Part shown: in pieces, positions 11,346-24,186 of the stretch
Position numbering within the stretch: the first letter of the stretch is position 1
Layout of the letters: each line of letters opens with the position of its first letter
Source of the DNA: Viscum album
Taxonomy: Eukaryota > Streptophyta > Magnoliopsida > Santalales > Viscaceae
DNA: 64,000 nucleotides
Direction of reading: 5' to 3'
NCBI GenBank assembly: GCA_963277665.1
Contig: OY728165.1
Coordinates: forward strand, 1,759,656,772 to 1,759,720,771
Made by a program: the position numbers and the translations under genes
Notes under the pieces: generated by a model
What the model saw: only the letters and a program-made list of their open reading frames with translations
What the model was told of the DNA's origin: nothing
The model's database searches: none

Positions 11346-14300
11346 TGTAATGGCCCAGACCTCTCCAGTCCATTAATTTGTGAAAATTCAGTACTAGAGG
11401 TTTTCCGGGAAGTTAGGAAGACTTGGGGGAGCGTTTGGGTGGACTTTTGAGGAATGTTAAAGGGTAATAACTTTCACACAGTTTGCGCAAGGGTTGCCTA
11501 AACTGTGCATCCAAACCATGCAAGGCTGGTCTTGAGGGCAGTGGGTAACGCACGGTTAGCAGAGAGTTTGCCTAACCGTGCGGACTAACAGTATGAGGAG
11601 GGATTTTAGAGGCAGAACCTAATGCACGGTTAGCGCACGATATGTTAAACCGTGCGAACTAACAGTGCGGGAACTTAATGTTAGATCCTAAAATTTACGA
11701 TATAACTCATTTTCCCATTAATAACCTCGTTTAAGCCTTTATGTGGCCATAACTCTTGATTACCCTTCGTTAGAGGTTGAAGAACCTCTCCCAAGCATTT
11801 TGGAGGCGATCCGGAGGCTTCCCTTCGCGAATCGAAGCCATTTTCTCAAGGTTAGTGATCCATTTTTTTTGGTTTCTTAGTTCTACCTAGATATAGTCCT
11901 CCTTTTCTCTCCGGATCTTAGATCTACGCCTGTTATGGGTAGATCTAAGTGTGTGAATGACGTTTGTGGTGATCTGTGGTCTTGGTTGTGTTAGGAGAGG
12001 AGATATAGGGAGGATCCTTTATGGATCTTCCCGGTCTCCTTGGGCGTTCTTCGACCATTGTGGGTTTCTCGAAAACCATTGTGGTAGGGGATTCATGGAT
12101 TCTCTAATTATTCATGTGAAATCATAGAGTTATCATGATATATCCCTTTCGATCACAATGGAATTTACCTTATTAAATATTTGAACCAGATTAACATAAT
12201 TCGTTTGATCGCTTGTTGTTGTTGCTTTGTACCGTGATATCAGTTTGGCACATGTTTTGATAGATAGAGTGATATCTATGCTTGCTTTGTTCAGTTGTTT
12301 TTTCTTTGTGGAAATTGATAAAGAATGTAAAGCTGGAATTAGTTGATAATAAATTGGCTAAAGATAATGAGGCATGTAAATTAATCAGGTTGTTACCATT
12401 TTTATATATTTTCTAATTAGATGTTAATCAAATTGGCATAGTAAGAATGTTAAATCTATTGTAATAGATTATTGATTAGGTTTCCCGAAATTGGAAGATA
12501 CTAATAGAATTTTTTAATTCAAGAGGGATTAAAGAACTAGTTGTTTGATAGAAGATAACTCCTGGTAGGGTTCTTAGTTACCCTCTTGTTCATAAGGCCG
12601 AGTGCTTTGTGCTTTTGATCCATGAGTTCTCTATACGTATTAAGTCTAGATGCCTTGTTAAAGGGCCAGGAGCCCATTTTATGTGATATTTGATTTCCTA
12701 CTACTTGTGTTGTGATATTACCCTGGAGGGGTGTTGTGGTATGTGGAGGCAGGGAGGCCTTGTGGTTGTGGAAGAGGATGATGCCTAGTGTGGCGAGATG
12801 CATCATTTTATGCATGTGGGTGTCAGGTAAGACACAAGTGATGATGGAATGGGATGGATATGTTTGTCGGTTGTGTGGTGACTTTGATTGATTTTTTATA
12901 TACTTTACTTTTCCCCACTTCTCAAGGATTCTTTTCTAGCTTAACATTATTCTGAAGGAGGGTAAGACTCGTGGGGTATTCCACATGCTTTATTTGTCTA
13001 GATTCTCAAGGGAGGATGGGTATACGCTCTTGCTATAGGTAGAAAAACTCGACAGGTAGTACATCTACTCACCATGTTGATCCCTCTTGTGTTTAGTAGC
13101 ATAGTTTTATTTTCTAGAATGCCTGGTAATATGGGAAAGTAATTTTTGTAATGAAATATAGATTAAATTGAGATGATCCACGGGGATGGAGATGCTGGAA
13201 TTTAAAGGTGATGTTGAATCGTTAAAGGAACAATTGTTTTTGATTTTGATACCAATGAAGTTTAATGTGGCTGTTTTCATTGTTAATTAATATGAAAAGA
13301 ATTAATTAATGTAAAGTGGAACTGATGAAAAAGGGAATGAAGTATACTAAAGAAGTTCATTAATTGGTTGTGTGATTATAGGATTCCTAGTCTTAGAAAT
13401 AGCAGCCCAGTGTCCGAGACATGTTAACTGTAGTTGAGACTAAGACTGGGTTATGCCCATAGTGTGGTAGCAAGTTATATATTCTGTACTTTTTTTGTTT
13501 CTATATGCTACTCCACCCTGTCAGTAAGGGAAACTGGCTCCAAGGGGATTTTGAGCCTTGGGGGGTGTTTTCCCCAACATTCCGATGGGAGGGTGAATGG
13601 CTGAATACCACCTTGGACCCCAAGATATTCGATTGGTAGATACTAGTGCCATTGGGAACAACAGTTAGTTTCCCCCATATATGTGTATAGAGGGATGTAA
13701 TGGATTGAAGTTATTCATACACATATATTCTGGATATAGTTTCCCATGGACAACTATAGGTGTAACGTGTATAGGTTGTGATGGCTTGAGGATTTTTACT
13801 CAGTGTATGGGCTGTAATGGCTTGAGGTATAATACCCGACGTATGATACACATTATGCGGGCTATGGTGGCTCTCGAAAACTACCTGGTCACTTTTGGTT
13901 GTGAGGATTGTGTGGAGATTCGCCCCGGTGTCTGCGAGCAAGACTTTGTGGTGCACGTGGTGCAGATTGTGGAGCTTAGCCCAGGTGTATATGGGTAAGC
14001 CTTTGGAGAGAGATGTATAGGACGTATGTCGTTGGGGAAAAGCAGAATACCTGTGGGGAAGAAGTAGTGGGGTACCCTTGATATCCATTTCTATATGATA
14101 TATTCTTTTAAGCATTACTTGGTTAGAGTAGCCATGGTGAGGTTGGGAATATAGTATACCAGCTTAGGGGATGAGTCAGTTTCACGGTTGTTCACTGTGC
14201 TTTATCATGATTTCATTACATTTTCCGGAGAGGCATTAGGGATGATCCTACTAAGTATACTGTTATACTCACCCTACGCATATATACACTATTTTTAGGA

Positions 14301-14686
14301 CACTTGGAGCAGGATGTAGATCATGATGGTTACTACGATCTTGTGATTGGAGGAGAGGTTCGGGCTTGTGGTCGCTGCTGTTTTACTTTCTTTTGGGTAC
14401 TTGATGTTTTCCCTTTCAGTTGTAGTACTTTTTTCAAGATATTTCATATATGTACATGGGATTCTTTTATATTTCAGTTCTGAGTTGGAGTTGGTTGGTA
14501 TCTATCTTATCTATGTCTTCCACATGTATTCTATTAGAGGGTAATGCCTCACATTTCTGTGTTTATTATTCCCTCGGTGCTATTCGCCAATCTGGGGCCT
14601 ACTGGAGGCGAGACTCGGTGGTCATTATCTCCCTTTTCACATTGCTGTCCCAGGAGGGTACACTTTGTGGGGAGGGGGTCATGACA
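11346..14686 (+). repeat. E1 3' LTR
   Basis: Begins TGTAATGGCCCAGACC and ends ATGACA; colinear with 2953-6297. It keeps the palindrome cluster (about 11478-11672), the donor-like GGTTAGTGAT near 11850 and the GGCTGTGATGGCTT repeats near 13764. No clear polypurine tract precedes it, only the short GAGAGG at about 11334. Reading frames inside it (13681-13998, 14450-14767) have no counterpart of the same length in the 5' LTR. Confidence 0.92.
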
Positions 14687-17049
14687 AAGTTTTTATTAGG
14701 GTACTATATGGGATCATCATACATTTTATCCCAAGGTTTCTCAATGTGTTCGAAAAAGGTAACATAGGATAATTCATTCTAAGATGATATGAGGTAGATG
14801 CAAATGGATACAGTTAGAAAGATAAATGTGTTTAAAAGAAATCAAGAAACTTCCATTTTTTTGTTTAATTTTCATTTAATATATTCTAGAAGCCACACTT
14901 ATATTACATTTATTGATCCATTGATAAATATTTATTTCAATTATATACATGTTAATTGAGTTAGAAATTGTGATTGATTAAATGGTTATTATTTTGGGAA
15001 CATAGAGATACTTCAATTTTTTTAGAGTTAATCCAAATTAGTTTTGATGTCTGCTTTACAAGGTATTGAATATGATGTGATATGTAGTGTTGTTGAATAT
15101 TTCATTCTAAATGTGTTTTGGATGTTATAAAAAATAATTATGGATATGATTTCATGAGTAACCATAAATGATATGACATAATTTGGAATGGAGGAATACC
15201 ATATATGTTTTTATTCAGGTGGTATATTGAAAGATATATATTGGCATAATCATTTAGTATATGAATATTATGCCATATTATAGCCCATGATATATAAATT
15301 CATTTATTACAACTATGAAGAATTATGAGTATTACATAAATTTTGATAGTTTCAAATTTTATGATCCAAATTGTATAACAAACTGGGAATAAAATTAGAT
15401 TTCATAACCAATTACAGCAAAATTATATAACACAATTTGTGTAGTTATAAGGGAGGTAATAAATAATATTTCATGTCATTGACTTCATGAAACCCCATAA
15501 AACCCCAACCTATGATTATGTGTACCTAAGGGGAATGTTATATGATTGAATTCCATGTCATTATCTTGAATTGTATTTTACTAATAATTTTGAAATTATA
15601 TGAAACTTATTTGAGTGTTCCAACAGTATGGGGTAAACATTAAAATTAATCAGCCCATTAAAGCTATAATTAAAAGGATCACTACAATGTTTTTTATGCA
15701 CTTATTGAGGCATATAAATGAAATTAACCCAATTTTTATATATAAAGAAATTATGCACTAATAATAATAGAATTGTCCATGGGGATGTATATAAAGCCAC
15801 TTACATATGGTATTAGGCCTCTGGTTATTCAATTGAATACCTATAATGTATATTCTCTCTTCTCCAAGCTTCATTATGTTTATAGATCTTACACACCACC
15901 ATGGATAAATGATACCTCATGTATGAAATTTGATTCATTTGAATCCATGGATATGTCAAGGAGATGGTATGTAATTTGGATGTCCTTGGTTATCAACCAA
16001 CACCCCATTAGATGATAATTATGTTGTGGATTATTTATTAAGTGTTGTTATTTTTTTAATAGTTTTTTTCATTTCCAGTTTATTATATTTTCTAGGCATC
16101 TATTCATGGTGTTAATGGGATAGTATTTTTATTCATCTGCATGTCCTAATATGTGTTATTAGACATATATAAATTCCAACACCATTAACCCTCCACTTCA
16201 CCTAAAATGATCTTATACCATAACTCTTATTGCATTATATGTAGATTAAAAGAGATTCTATATTTTCTAACATCCAGCATTAAATCTGCAATGGGATTTA
16301 TTTATATAGGTAATATTAGGTGGTAATCCTATTGATATATATATATTAATGTGTTTTAGTGCAAATGTTATTCTTTACAGCTATGAAAATAATGTATCCC
16401 AATTTTATCTTCACTTATTTTTCAATATATATTTTTTATAAATGGAAATTATTTTAGGTAATTTATATAGGGTTGTGGTGGTGAATTTTTATGGTGTTAT
16501 TAAACTCACTCCTTATACATTCCCCTTGGGGATGATTACATACATCATTATACATTAACCATGTATGAGATATGGATTGGTTCATGTAATCAAGAACCCT
16601 GTGGATCATGGAGTGTGTTTGGATTATATCGTAATTCCTATAGTGTGTGTGTAAAAAAAATTTACATGGGGACTTCTGGGATGTTTTCACTTTATAGTAA
16701 ACCATTTTGGACCATTATGATTTTTTATATGGATAAAAAATTCTGTTGATTGTTTTTTATTATTTTTGGATTTTTTGGATCATTAGACCGTGTTTTTGAT
16801 GGTATTCATGTTCATATATTTTCTAGTTCACATTTTTATCTCAGTATTTGAATATGCATTCATGTGTAGAAGAATTTAATGAACTTTAGGAAAGAATGTC
16901 TATTGACCCAAAGGTTTATCTAGAATTTTCGGAAGGATTTGACATTTCTTTATCTAGTTTCAAAGGGGGGTATCATTGAATATTGACACATTATTGTTCC
17001 CTATGAATTGACACTATCCTCTAGGGATTTGGAGTCATTCCTACGGTTT
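14687..17049. other. Unassigned AT-rich DNA with possible LTR end
   Basis: No gene recognised. One suggestive point: at 16171-16205 the minus strand reads GGTGAAGTGGAGGGTTAATGG directly followed by TGTTGGAATTTATATATG (boundary near 16181). This resembles a polypurine tract next to an LTR start of the TGTTGG type, as seen in E4. No partner LTR or coding motif was found, so this may be a truncated minus-strand element. A TATA-like TGTATATAAAGCC lies at about 15784. Confidence 0.3.
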
Positions 17050-18314
17050 TATAACATCCCAACCCAACATTTATTGATTTATCAGTGCATGGTATTCAAT
17101 GAATAAATGCGAATACATTGGATAAGAATTTAAAGGATGTGTTATGTTTTTGACATGGTTATGGGGTGGTTTTTTCTATGTGATGTGAGAGGAATATTTG
17201 AAATAATTAATTTAATATATAAAAATTCCATTATAATAATTTAATAACTACCTTATTTAGTTATATAATATTATTTTTTTATGAAAATAAAATTCCATTA
17301 GAGAAATCTTAGTATAATTTTGTTATTCTTAAATACATATGATATCATACATACCATATCAGACCATGTTGTAACTTTTTTACCTAACGTTACTATTGTT
17401 TAACAAAAATAAAAATATATATGAAATCACAATTTTTATACAATCTAATTCCAAATATAGGTTTAATTTTAATAATATCAACTCTATATAAGTAATAAAA
17501 TTATTTTTAAAATAAAAATTTATAATGAAAAAGAAGAATCTAAAATAATATTTTGTAACCATAAACTAATTTAAATATTATTCCTTCATAGTTTTTAATA
17601 ACTATGATCATTTTATTAAAATATTATAACTATATAATATTTATTAACTAAAATTATTATTATAGAAATATAAAATATAGATAGAAATAATTTTTTAAAA
17701 ATAAATATTTTTATCATTAAGTGGTTTTTTTTGATATTTATAAATTTAATTCTTTTTGTAAAAAGCAGTAATTGAATCTTAGCAATCATTTTGGATAAGA
17801 GTCAAAAAGTTAGTTATATATAGATATACATTTAATTAAATTAATTAACTAAATTAATAATTGAATAAAATATACAATGCATTATTTTTTTTAAAAAAAA
17901 TAAGAAAACTATTTTATCCCAACAACTATATATCGTCCACATTTGACTTTTATATTTTTATATTAAACAATAAAAACTCCACTAAAACCATTATTCATAT
18001 TAAATCATTTACAAAATAATATAGTTATATTATTTATAATAATTTTCCTTTTTTTATAATATTCATCATATATTTGAACAATTGGGAGACCCTAATATTT
18101 TAATGTTGTGTTTTTTATTTACATACGGATATATTCCATTAAAAATTATATTAATTATATTTCATTTAGTTTTCTGGTCATTTTTATTTGATTTAAATAC
18201 AATTCATTAATTTAATAATTCTTTCTCACCTTTTTTAGTGGTTACATGTCAGAAAAACGATCCACACATGTTTCATTTAATAGTAATTAAATACCAACAA
18301 TTTGGGGTGTTACA
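17050..18314 (-). repeat. E3 3' LTR (outer end tentative)
   Basis: The inner end is well defined: GGGGTGTTACA at 18304-18314 on the plus strand, the complement of the usual LTR start. The outer end is placed at TATAACATCCC (17050) by its likeness to an LTR terminus. No matching five-base duplication was found. Parts resemble 40065-41309, especially the last 50 bases (ATTTA...AATTTGGGGTGTT). Confidence 0.5.
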
Positions 18315-18326
18315 ACCCCCTATTAA
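18315..18326 (-). other. E3 polypurine tract
   Basis: On the minus strand the sequence reads AATAGGGGGGT immediately before the LTR start TGTAACACCCC, preceded by GAGGAAATTTT. That is the usual layout at the 3' end of chromovirus elements and fixes the orientation of E3. Confidence 0.72.
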
Positions 18327-18399
18327 AAAATATCAACATCAAAATTTCCTCACATAGATGAAAATATATAGGGGGGATTTTTCCTCATTACTCATTTGA

Positions 18400-21000
18400 G
18401 TTCCCACATTTCTTCCACATAGTTTTGGTCTCAAAAATCAACATTGACCAGCTATGTAACGATATATCCTGGTACATTATCAATATGATCTATTATCTAT
18501 ACCTGGTTTTCCTTATAAGAGATATACTATTCCAGTTATATAAAATACAATTTAATTAAATGTGATATATTTTTTATGGACTCCCTTAAAAGAGATAAAT
18601 GTAACATGTCATGTAATTAGGTCAGTTTTGGTGGAGTGTAAATGTGATAACAAAAAATCTCCACATGATCATGAATAAACAAGTGGTTAGTGTATCATTG
18701 GAATAACATTCAATTCTTCTAAATTTCCATAAAATGATTCCATGGAGTTATTAAACATGGTTTTTTATCTCCAAAAGAAATCACAATATCCCATAGACGA
18801 ATATCAATATAATTATATTATCATCTTTGTGTTTCATTGATATGTTACCCCATATCAATGATTAATCATTCTCTATAATTTATTGAGAAAAGTAATGTCC
18901 CAAAAAGTGTAGTCTATATTTTTCTCCCAACACATTAGAGTTCCCCACATTTTAAAATATGTAGCTTCAAATTGGTCCATATGGTTGATTATGTGGAAAT
19001 TTGTTTTAGGTAATCAAACAAGAAGGGGAAAATTTGGATTAGAGCATCCATTAAAATCCATTATAAAAGATTGTAACATATCTTCCAATTCCAGGATAAC
19101 ACATTAATATTTTCCATCAATTTTAGGATGATAAGTTTTTAAAAAGTTCATTTCTATGTCCAAAAATTATTTAATACTTATGTAGATAATTATTGTGTAA
19201 ATTGGTTGATTTCCAAATAAAATAGAATTTTTTACTCCATGCATCCATTCAACATCTGTTATATATATCTGAGAATGTTGATCACTTGAGAAATCATGTC
19301 TAATAACAATGATATGTGTAATAATTTTATGTTTTTTAAATATGGGATATTTTACCGAAGAGAAATGTTTCTTTTGCAGGTAAATTTTATTAAATTACCA
19401 ATATCTAAAATAAGGATTTTTATAGAAACCTATTTGAAATAAAGAATATATATAATCAACAATATCAGTGACCCACATCATTATACCTTATCTCACAACT
19501 TTTTTCCCATCCCATCGTCCTAATAATTATCTTCATGGAATTAATACCTACTTATGTAGTTCAATTTCTATGTAGATTCCATGTATTTACACCAACTAGA
19601 TGATATTTTCCATAAAAGGAAATGATTTCCAATCTTCTAATCTTGAATATGGTGGAAGATTCACATTACAACAACAAATCATTTTAACCACATTGTGTTT
19701 CCATGTAATCAAAATTGGTTATTCCATGAATTTTCCACCACGATATCAAACAACTCTACATTGTCAATATAGGCACCCCATAACAACACCACTATAATTT
19801 CTAAAGATAGCTCCATTTCTTAATGGCTATAGGATCCCACTTGATGCCCTATCTGTGTTTCATTTGATCCATTCAAAAAATTATGGATCCCTCATGACCT
19901 AAATAGTTCATGAAGGAGCCCTAAATTTTTTTATAATACCAATACATTTATGAATAGTAAAATCATGAAGAAAATTATTAAAATTACAACTTTTATAATG
20001 TATGGATTCATTTTTGTGACCCAAATCCCAAATATCAATCTTCATTTAATCCCACCAATAGTAGACCTTTTGATATCTATACAACCTTTCTCATTATACA
20101 TCAATAAACAATTATGACTTCTGTGTTTTGTCAAATAATAATATAAATACATAGATTATCCAGGAATAATTTTTTTTAAATCATATAATTCCATAATTTC
20201 GTGGATAATGTCTATTGTATCTCTTAAATTATTTTATTACACTATATAATCATTTTATAATTATATTTTCTCAACATATAAGGATGGAACCACAATAATT
20301 TGTGTAGTATAAAATTTTATCCCTTTCCTTATGATTTTAATGCCCATCCATTATCTATGAAATTATGGTATATCTATCAATCCTCATAATGGATATGACA
20401 TCATAGTCATTTATATTCAATATTTTATACACCTTATGTTCGTTCCCACAATGTTTATGTATTATAAAATCGTAATACATTATTAAGACAACCTATAAAT
20501 TTTAATTAATATTATACTCCTTCTGTGTACATATATACATTAATACCTTTTAATCAGTATAAATATCACACTTATCTTCATATTAATAATTTTTTTAAAT
20601 CATTAATGTGAAAATTAGTATTTAATTCTCCAAATCATTTGTTATTTAATTTCCCTAATGGAACATTAATTATTTTTTGTAATAATATAGAATCTATTTT
20701 TTTCATATTTACACATCTAAATACATTCATTCACGATTCATTTTATATTAAAAATCCATCCCCATTATAGAGTAGTGTAATAAAATGTACACATATCAAC
20801 CACCTATTCATCTTATTGAAGATTTATTTGCATTTTTATGTAAAGAAAAACTCTACTCACATTCATTTAATCTTATCTCTAGGAATGAAAATTTTGTTAA
20901 ATTTATCAAAATGTGTTTATAGTTTCTAGAATATCCATGAAAACTATTGATATATATTTTATATGTCTTAATAGTTTAATCTTTATTCACATTAATATTT
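18400..21000 (-). pseudogene. pol: E3 pol remnant (RT, RNase H, integrase)
   Basis: Minus-strand homology is visible over several domains despite stops and frame changes. Integrase core: the complement of 19112-19140 reads TYHPKIDGK, matching the family's YHPQTDGQ, and that of 19041-19090 reads LEDMLQSFIMDFNG, matching LEDMLRACVLDF. RNase H: the complement of about 19630-19775 follows the RVVAYAS...ALK...CEIFTDHK segment at nucleotide level. Reverse transcriptase: the complement of about 20180-20290 follows VVVFIDDILVYS...HLR, with the catalytic Asp residues lost. Spacing between these blocks is close to that in E1. No frame is open for more than a few dozen codons. Confidence 0.65.
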
Positions 21001-22413
21001 TAATGATCTATATATATCCACCAATGTTTATATATGACCTAATAAAGGTACTTTTGGAATCTTTAATTCAGACTTGTGAAATTTTCCATAAAATTTATCC
21101 TTTTGTAAATTATTTAGAACAATCATAATAACATCATAATGAAATTCAGTACATAGAATATATGAGATTATGAAAAATTAAGACTACCTACAATTTCTGC
21201 AGATAATATGTGAACACAATTTCAATTATATTTATGAATATATCAAGTAAATTTGCAAGTAAAAATAATATAGTATAAATTTATAATCTCCAAATCTTTT
21301 ATCGATGGTTTTCTTGATTATAAATTTATTTTTGAAACTTAATAGATAATATATATATCATTGAATGATCATGGATAATTATTAATTCTTAGTATGTTGT
21401 TAATATTTTTTGTCAATAAATGGTAAAGGATGATTCTTCTTGATCGTAGTTATATTAATATCTCGATATTTATTGAAAATATTAATTTAAAAAATACTAT
21501 TATTAAAAATGAAAACTGAAGCACCCCTTGATGTATAATTTTCAATTCCATAAATTCAATGACTTCCTTTAGATATGTTATGTTCTATATATTCATTTAA
21601 TTAGGTATGAGTTCAATTGAAAACTCAACACCACACTTTATGAAATTTTATTAAACACTTCCGGAAATTCTTGGACATATCCCAATATAATTGAAATATA
21701 TATCATTTCGTGTTTCTTTCTAATATATTGATCAAAATAACCTTAATTATTTTGTATCTATACTAATTCTGAGGAATATGTTAACAAAATAAGTCTATAT
21801 TCATCCATCCATTTATATTATATCATGGGATGCTTTAGAATTTAAAATTTGACATCCCTAACATAACATATGATATTTTAACGTTACATATATAGTTAAT
21901 CCATTATCAATATTACATAAAATTACACCAATGGAAGAAAAAACTAGATTTCTATTATATATCTTACAACACACCTCAATTGGTGATGATATATATAATT
22001 TGGATGAAATCATCGAATCACCGGGGGTATTCTAAGAAAACTCAATATCGAAACATTCATATCGAAAATCAATTATTTTATTTCATATTTATGATATAAG
22101 AAAATTAATAGATATATAGACAAATTATAAAAATTTTATTCAATATTATATAACAATTATACCTATCACCTCATCATTTTTATGATTTTTTTCTGATAAT
22201 TTATAAAAACCAAAAACATTAATGTTAGTAATAAACAAAAACTTTTCACTCAAAATAGTATAAAATTAAAATGAATGTGTAAAATTATTCTTCAAATGAT
22301 CTATTGTATGACCCATTAAATTATTACAAGTAAACATTATAATAAATATAAATTACATTATGATTGGATGTTTTATACTTAATGAACTATTCAACAAAAT
22401 TACCAAACCCCAC
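21001..22413 (-). pseudogene. Presumed gag/protease region of E3
   Basis: By position this stretch, between RT and the primer-binding site, should hold gag and protease on the minus strand. I could not read a zinc knuckle or the DSG motif, and no long frame remains. The assignment rests on layout only. Confidence 0.35.
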
Positions 22414-22434
22414 TCTGACACCGATATAATAAAC
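22414..22434 (-). other. E3 primer-binding site (tRNA-iMet type)
   Basis: The minus strand reads CGGTGTCAGAGTGGGGTTTGG, which matches the complement of the initiator tRNA-Met 3' end at about 15 of 21 positions, the differences being mostly transitions. It lies at roughly the distance from RT expected from E1. It places the start of the E3 5' LTR at about 22436, to the right. Confidence 0.7.
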
Positions 22435-22989
22435 TCAATTAGGTTAACCATATCTTTAACACAAATTCCCATAATTAATAATCATATATCAAAAATTAAA
22501 ATTCACCCCTAAACCCCAAAGGATTTTTAACTTCAAAGATGATTTACATAACCATAATATTACATAATAGTGATTCAACATATCCCAAAAAATTATCCAA
22601 ACATGAATTAATCAAGGAAATATTTCTATATATAATAACCTATGGAAGGAGAAAATATTATATAAGGGGGAGTTCAGAAGATCAATAAGGAAAATATTTC
22701 TCTAATAAGTCTGGGAGAGTTAATCCTTAGATTAAATACATGTAATAAAATTCAATCATGGGAGAAACCGAAAAATAATTGAATAATATCATATAATCAT
22801 ATGAAGTAATCCTTGATCATGATGAAATAGGAATATATCATAAAATAAGAATATAAAACCATAATAGATCATCATGAAAGAATATAATTTACCATTATAT
22901 ATGCATATGATATCATAATGGAATAATAAATAGCCCTGAAAACATAATATTAGAATGTGAAAAAATAATAATCATAGGAACTCAAAAAA

Positions 22990-24145
22990 TATACCATGGC
23001 TGAATGGCTCAAAGGCTAGAATTTTTATTGAATTTAGATAAGACCCCTTTTAGGGTGAAGGGTGGGAAAACCAAGACTTCAAGGACAACATGATATCACC
23101 AAAAACCAAGAATCCCAGGGATAAATCCCAGAACAAAAATATGAGGGATTGCCTCAACCCTACATAAACATCATTGAGGAACACCTCCACTAGAGCATGG
23201 ATGCTCAACAAACAGTCTCATGAATGAATGCACGTGCATGGTACCGATGGCTATGCCATACCCTATCAATCTTCCAAATCGGAAAAGTCATGTGCAATGA
23301 AGACAACCACCTCTACCCTCATCTGAAGAAAAACCTTGAAGAATGTCTGGGTTCCCCATCAAACCATCCAATTAACCTTCAAATCATTTCTACCAACTCA
23401 ACCATTCATAACCAAACAAACACAAACCCAACTTCAACAAATCATAAAATCAAAAGAACCACCAGACGAACCAAAAACACCCAAAAAAGTCCTACCCTCT
23501 CAAAGACACTAAATCCGACCCCGAGCAAACCAGAGCACTCAAAGACCGACGACGAACTAGGACAAAGCCAAGTAAGGAGCCAGATGCTCCAATGCATAGA
23601 AAAATGACTCATATAACACCACTGCTATGATATAATCCTGAGCAAGCAGGGGCAACGAAGCCTATGGAAATCCCACTGAGCCGACAATGAGTTGTAGCCG
23701 GGACGAGATCTCGAAGACAGGGGAAAGCCAAGGCAAACACCAGGGACACTAGAGTCGATGCCATGAAACCGGAGCCGCAATGGGAACCTGGAACCCGGAA
23801 CCAAGAGACTGTCACCGAGCCGAGATCTTGAATCTAGACCAGTCGGAGTCAACACACACCAACGCCGAGCTGAGATCCCAAATCTGGGAGCCCCGATGCC
23901 ATCTCAGAGTGCACCAGAGCTGACGAAGAACACACTAAAAAAGAGGAAAGATCCCAAAGCTAAAACAAAGCTTCCATGGAGCCCATAATGAATTTGGACC
24001 ACATAGATCTGGCACCCAATGATGCAGAGTAGAGAGAAGACAACCGCTGTTGAGGTTGGGCCATGCTGGAGGAGGTAAGAAGATGACGAGGTGGGGAAGC
24101 CCTAGTTGCATGGGGGAGGGGGGGAAGCTACCACTAAGAGGTAGG

Positions 24146-24184
<39 letters not shown>
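22990..24184 (-). other. GC-rich, transcript-like block, copy 2
   Basis: About 1.2 kb that is clearly richer in G and C than anything nearby. Read on the minus strand it starts after an (AT)n run that could act as a TATA region, continues with a pyrimidine-rich leader (near 24110-24060), shows short frames (23855-23625; 23815-23609) and ends with TAAAAGGGGT and AATAAA-like sequence near 23020-23060. Its end resembles the end of the plus-strand block at 1480-2290. A 127-codon plus-strand frame (23224-23607) has a Thr/Asn/Pro/Lys-rich composition and no family I recognise. It may be the R/U5 part of the E3 5' LTR, an inserted retroposon, or a gene fragment. Confidence 0.4.
24150..24184. repeat. 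(AT)n microsatellite, about 17 units
   Basis: An uninterrupted AT dinucleotide run at the right edge of the GC-rich block. It may be a slippage-expanded TATA region or the tail of an inserted element. Confidence 0.97.

Positions 24185-24186
<2 letters not shown>

Larger units (their letters stand above)
2953..14686 (+). mobile_element. E1: Ty3/gypsy chromovirus, Tekay-like, degenerate
   Basis: An 11.7-kb LTR retrotransposon with all structural parts in order: 5' LTR, primer-binding site, gag, protease, reverse transcriptase, RNase H, integrase, chromodomain-like tail and 3' LTR. The two LTRs are nearly equal in length (3345 and 3341 bp), and their ends are imperfect inverted repeats (TGTAATGGCCC at the start, GGGTCATGACA at the end of the 3' copy). 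The long LTRs, the tRNA-Met primer site and the C-terminal chromodomain-like motif fit the plant Tekay/Del lineage. By eye the LTRs differ at roughly 10-20% of sites, so the insertion is old. Pol has at least two frameshifts and many stops, so the element is dead. Confidence 0.93.
17050..22434 (-). mobile_element. E3: Ty3/gypsy element, minus strand (3' LTR to primer site)
   Basis: Reading the minus strand from high to low coordinates: primer-binding site (22434-22414), worn gag and protease region, RT, RNase H, integrase, polypurine tract (18326-18315) and the start of the 3' LTR at 18314 (TGTAACACCCCAAATT). The 4.1-kb interior is shorter than that of E1 or E2 (about 5.0 kb), so deletions are likely. 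The 5' LTR should begin at about 22436 and run rightwards, but I could not match it to the 3' LTR. The outer limit of the 3' LTR (17050) is tentative. The element is older or more decayed than E1. Confidence 0.7.

Noticed and set aside
13711..14115. 134-codon minus-strand frame (largest on that strand in E1)
   Set aside because: It lies inside the E1 3' LTR and is only partly open in the 5' LTR (5608-5411), with no protein-like conservation.
2948..14691. Target-site duplication of E1 (AATGT / AAGTT)
   Set aside because: Only three of five bases agree and the 5' LTR start is itself mutated, so it is not safe to call.
14687..14700. Second primer-like site after the E1 3' LTR (TTTTTATTAGGGT)
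   Set aside because: The likeness to the worn E1 site is limited to TATTAG and the sequence beyond does not match the E1 leader, so a tandem element is not supported.
22995..23025. tRNA- or SINE-like A box (TGGCTGAATGG)
   Set aside because: It fits the polymerase III A-box consensus, but no B box (GGTTCGANNCC) follows within 90 bases and no cloverleaf can be drawn.
23609..23855. Two overlapping Arg/Leu/Ser/Pro-rich minus-strand frames as a gene
   Set aside because: They are short, overlap in different frames and match no family; the GC-rich composition alone opens such frames. They were kept only as part of the GC-rich block.
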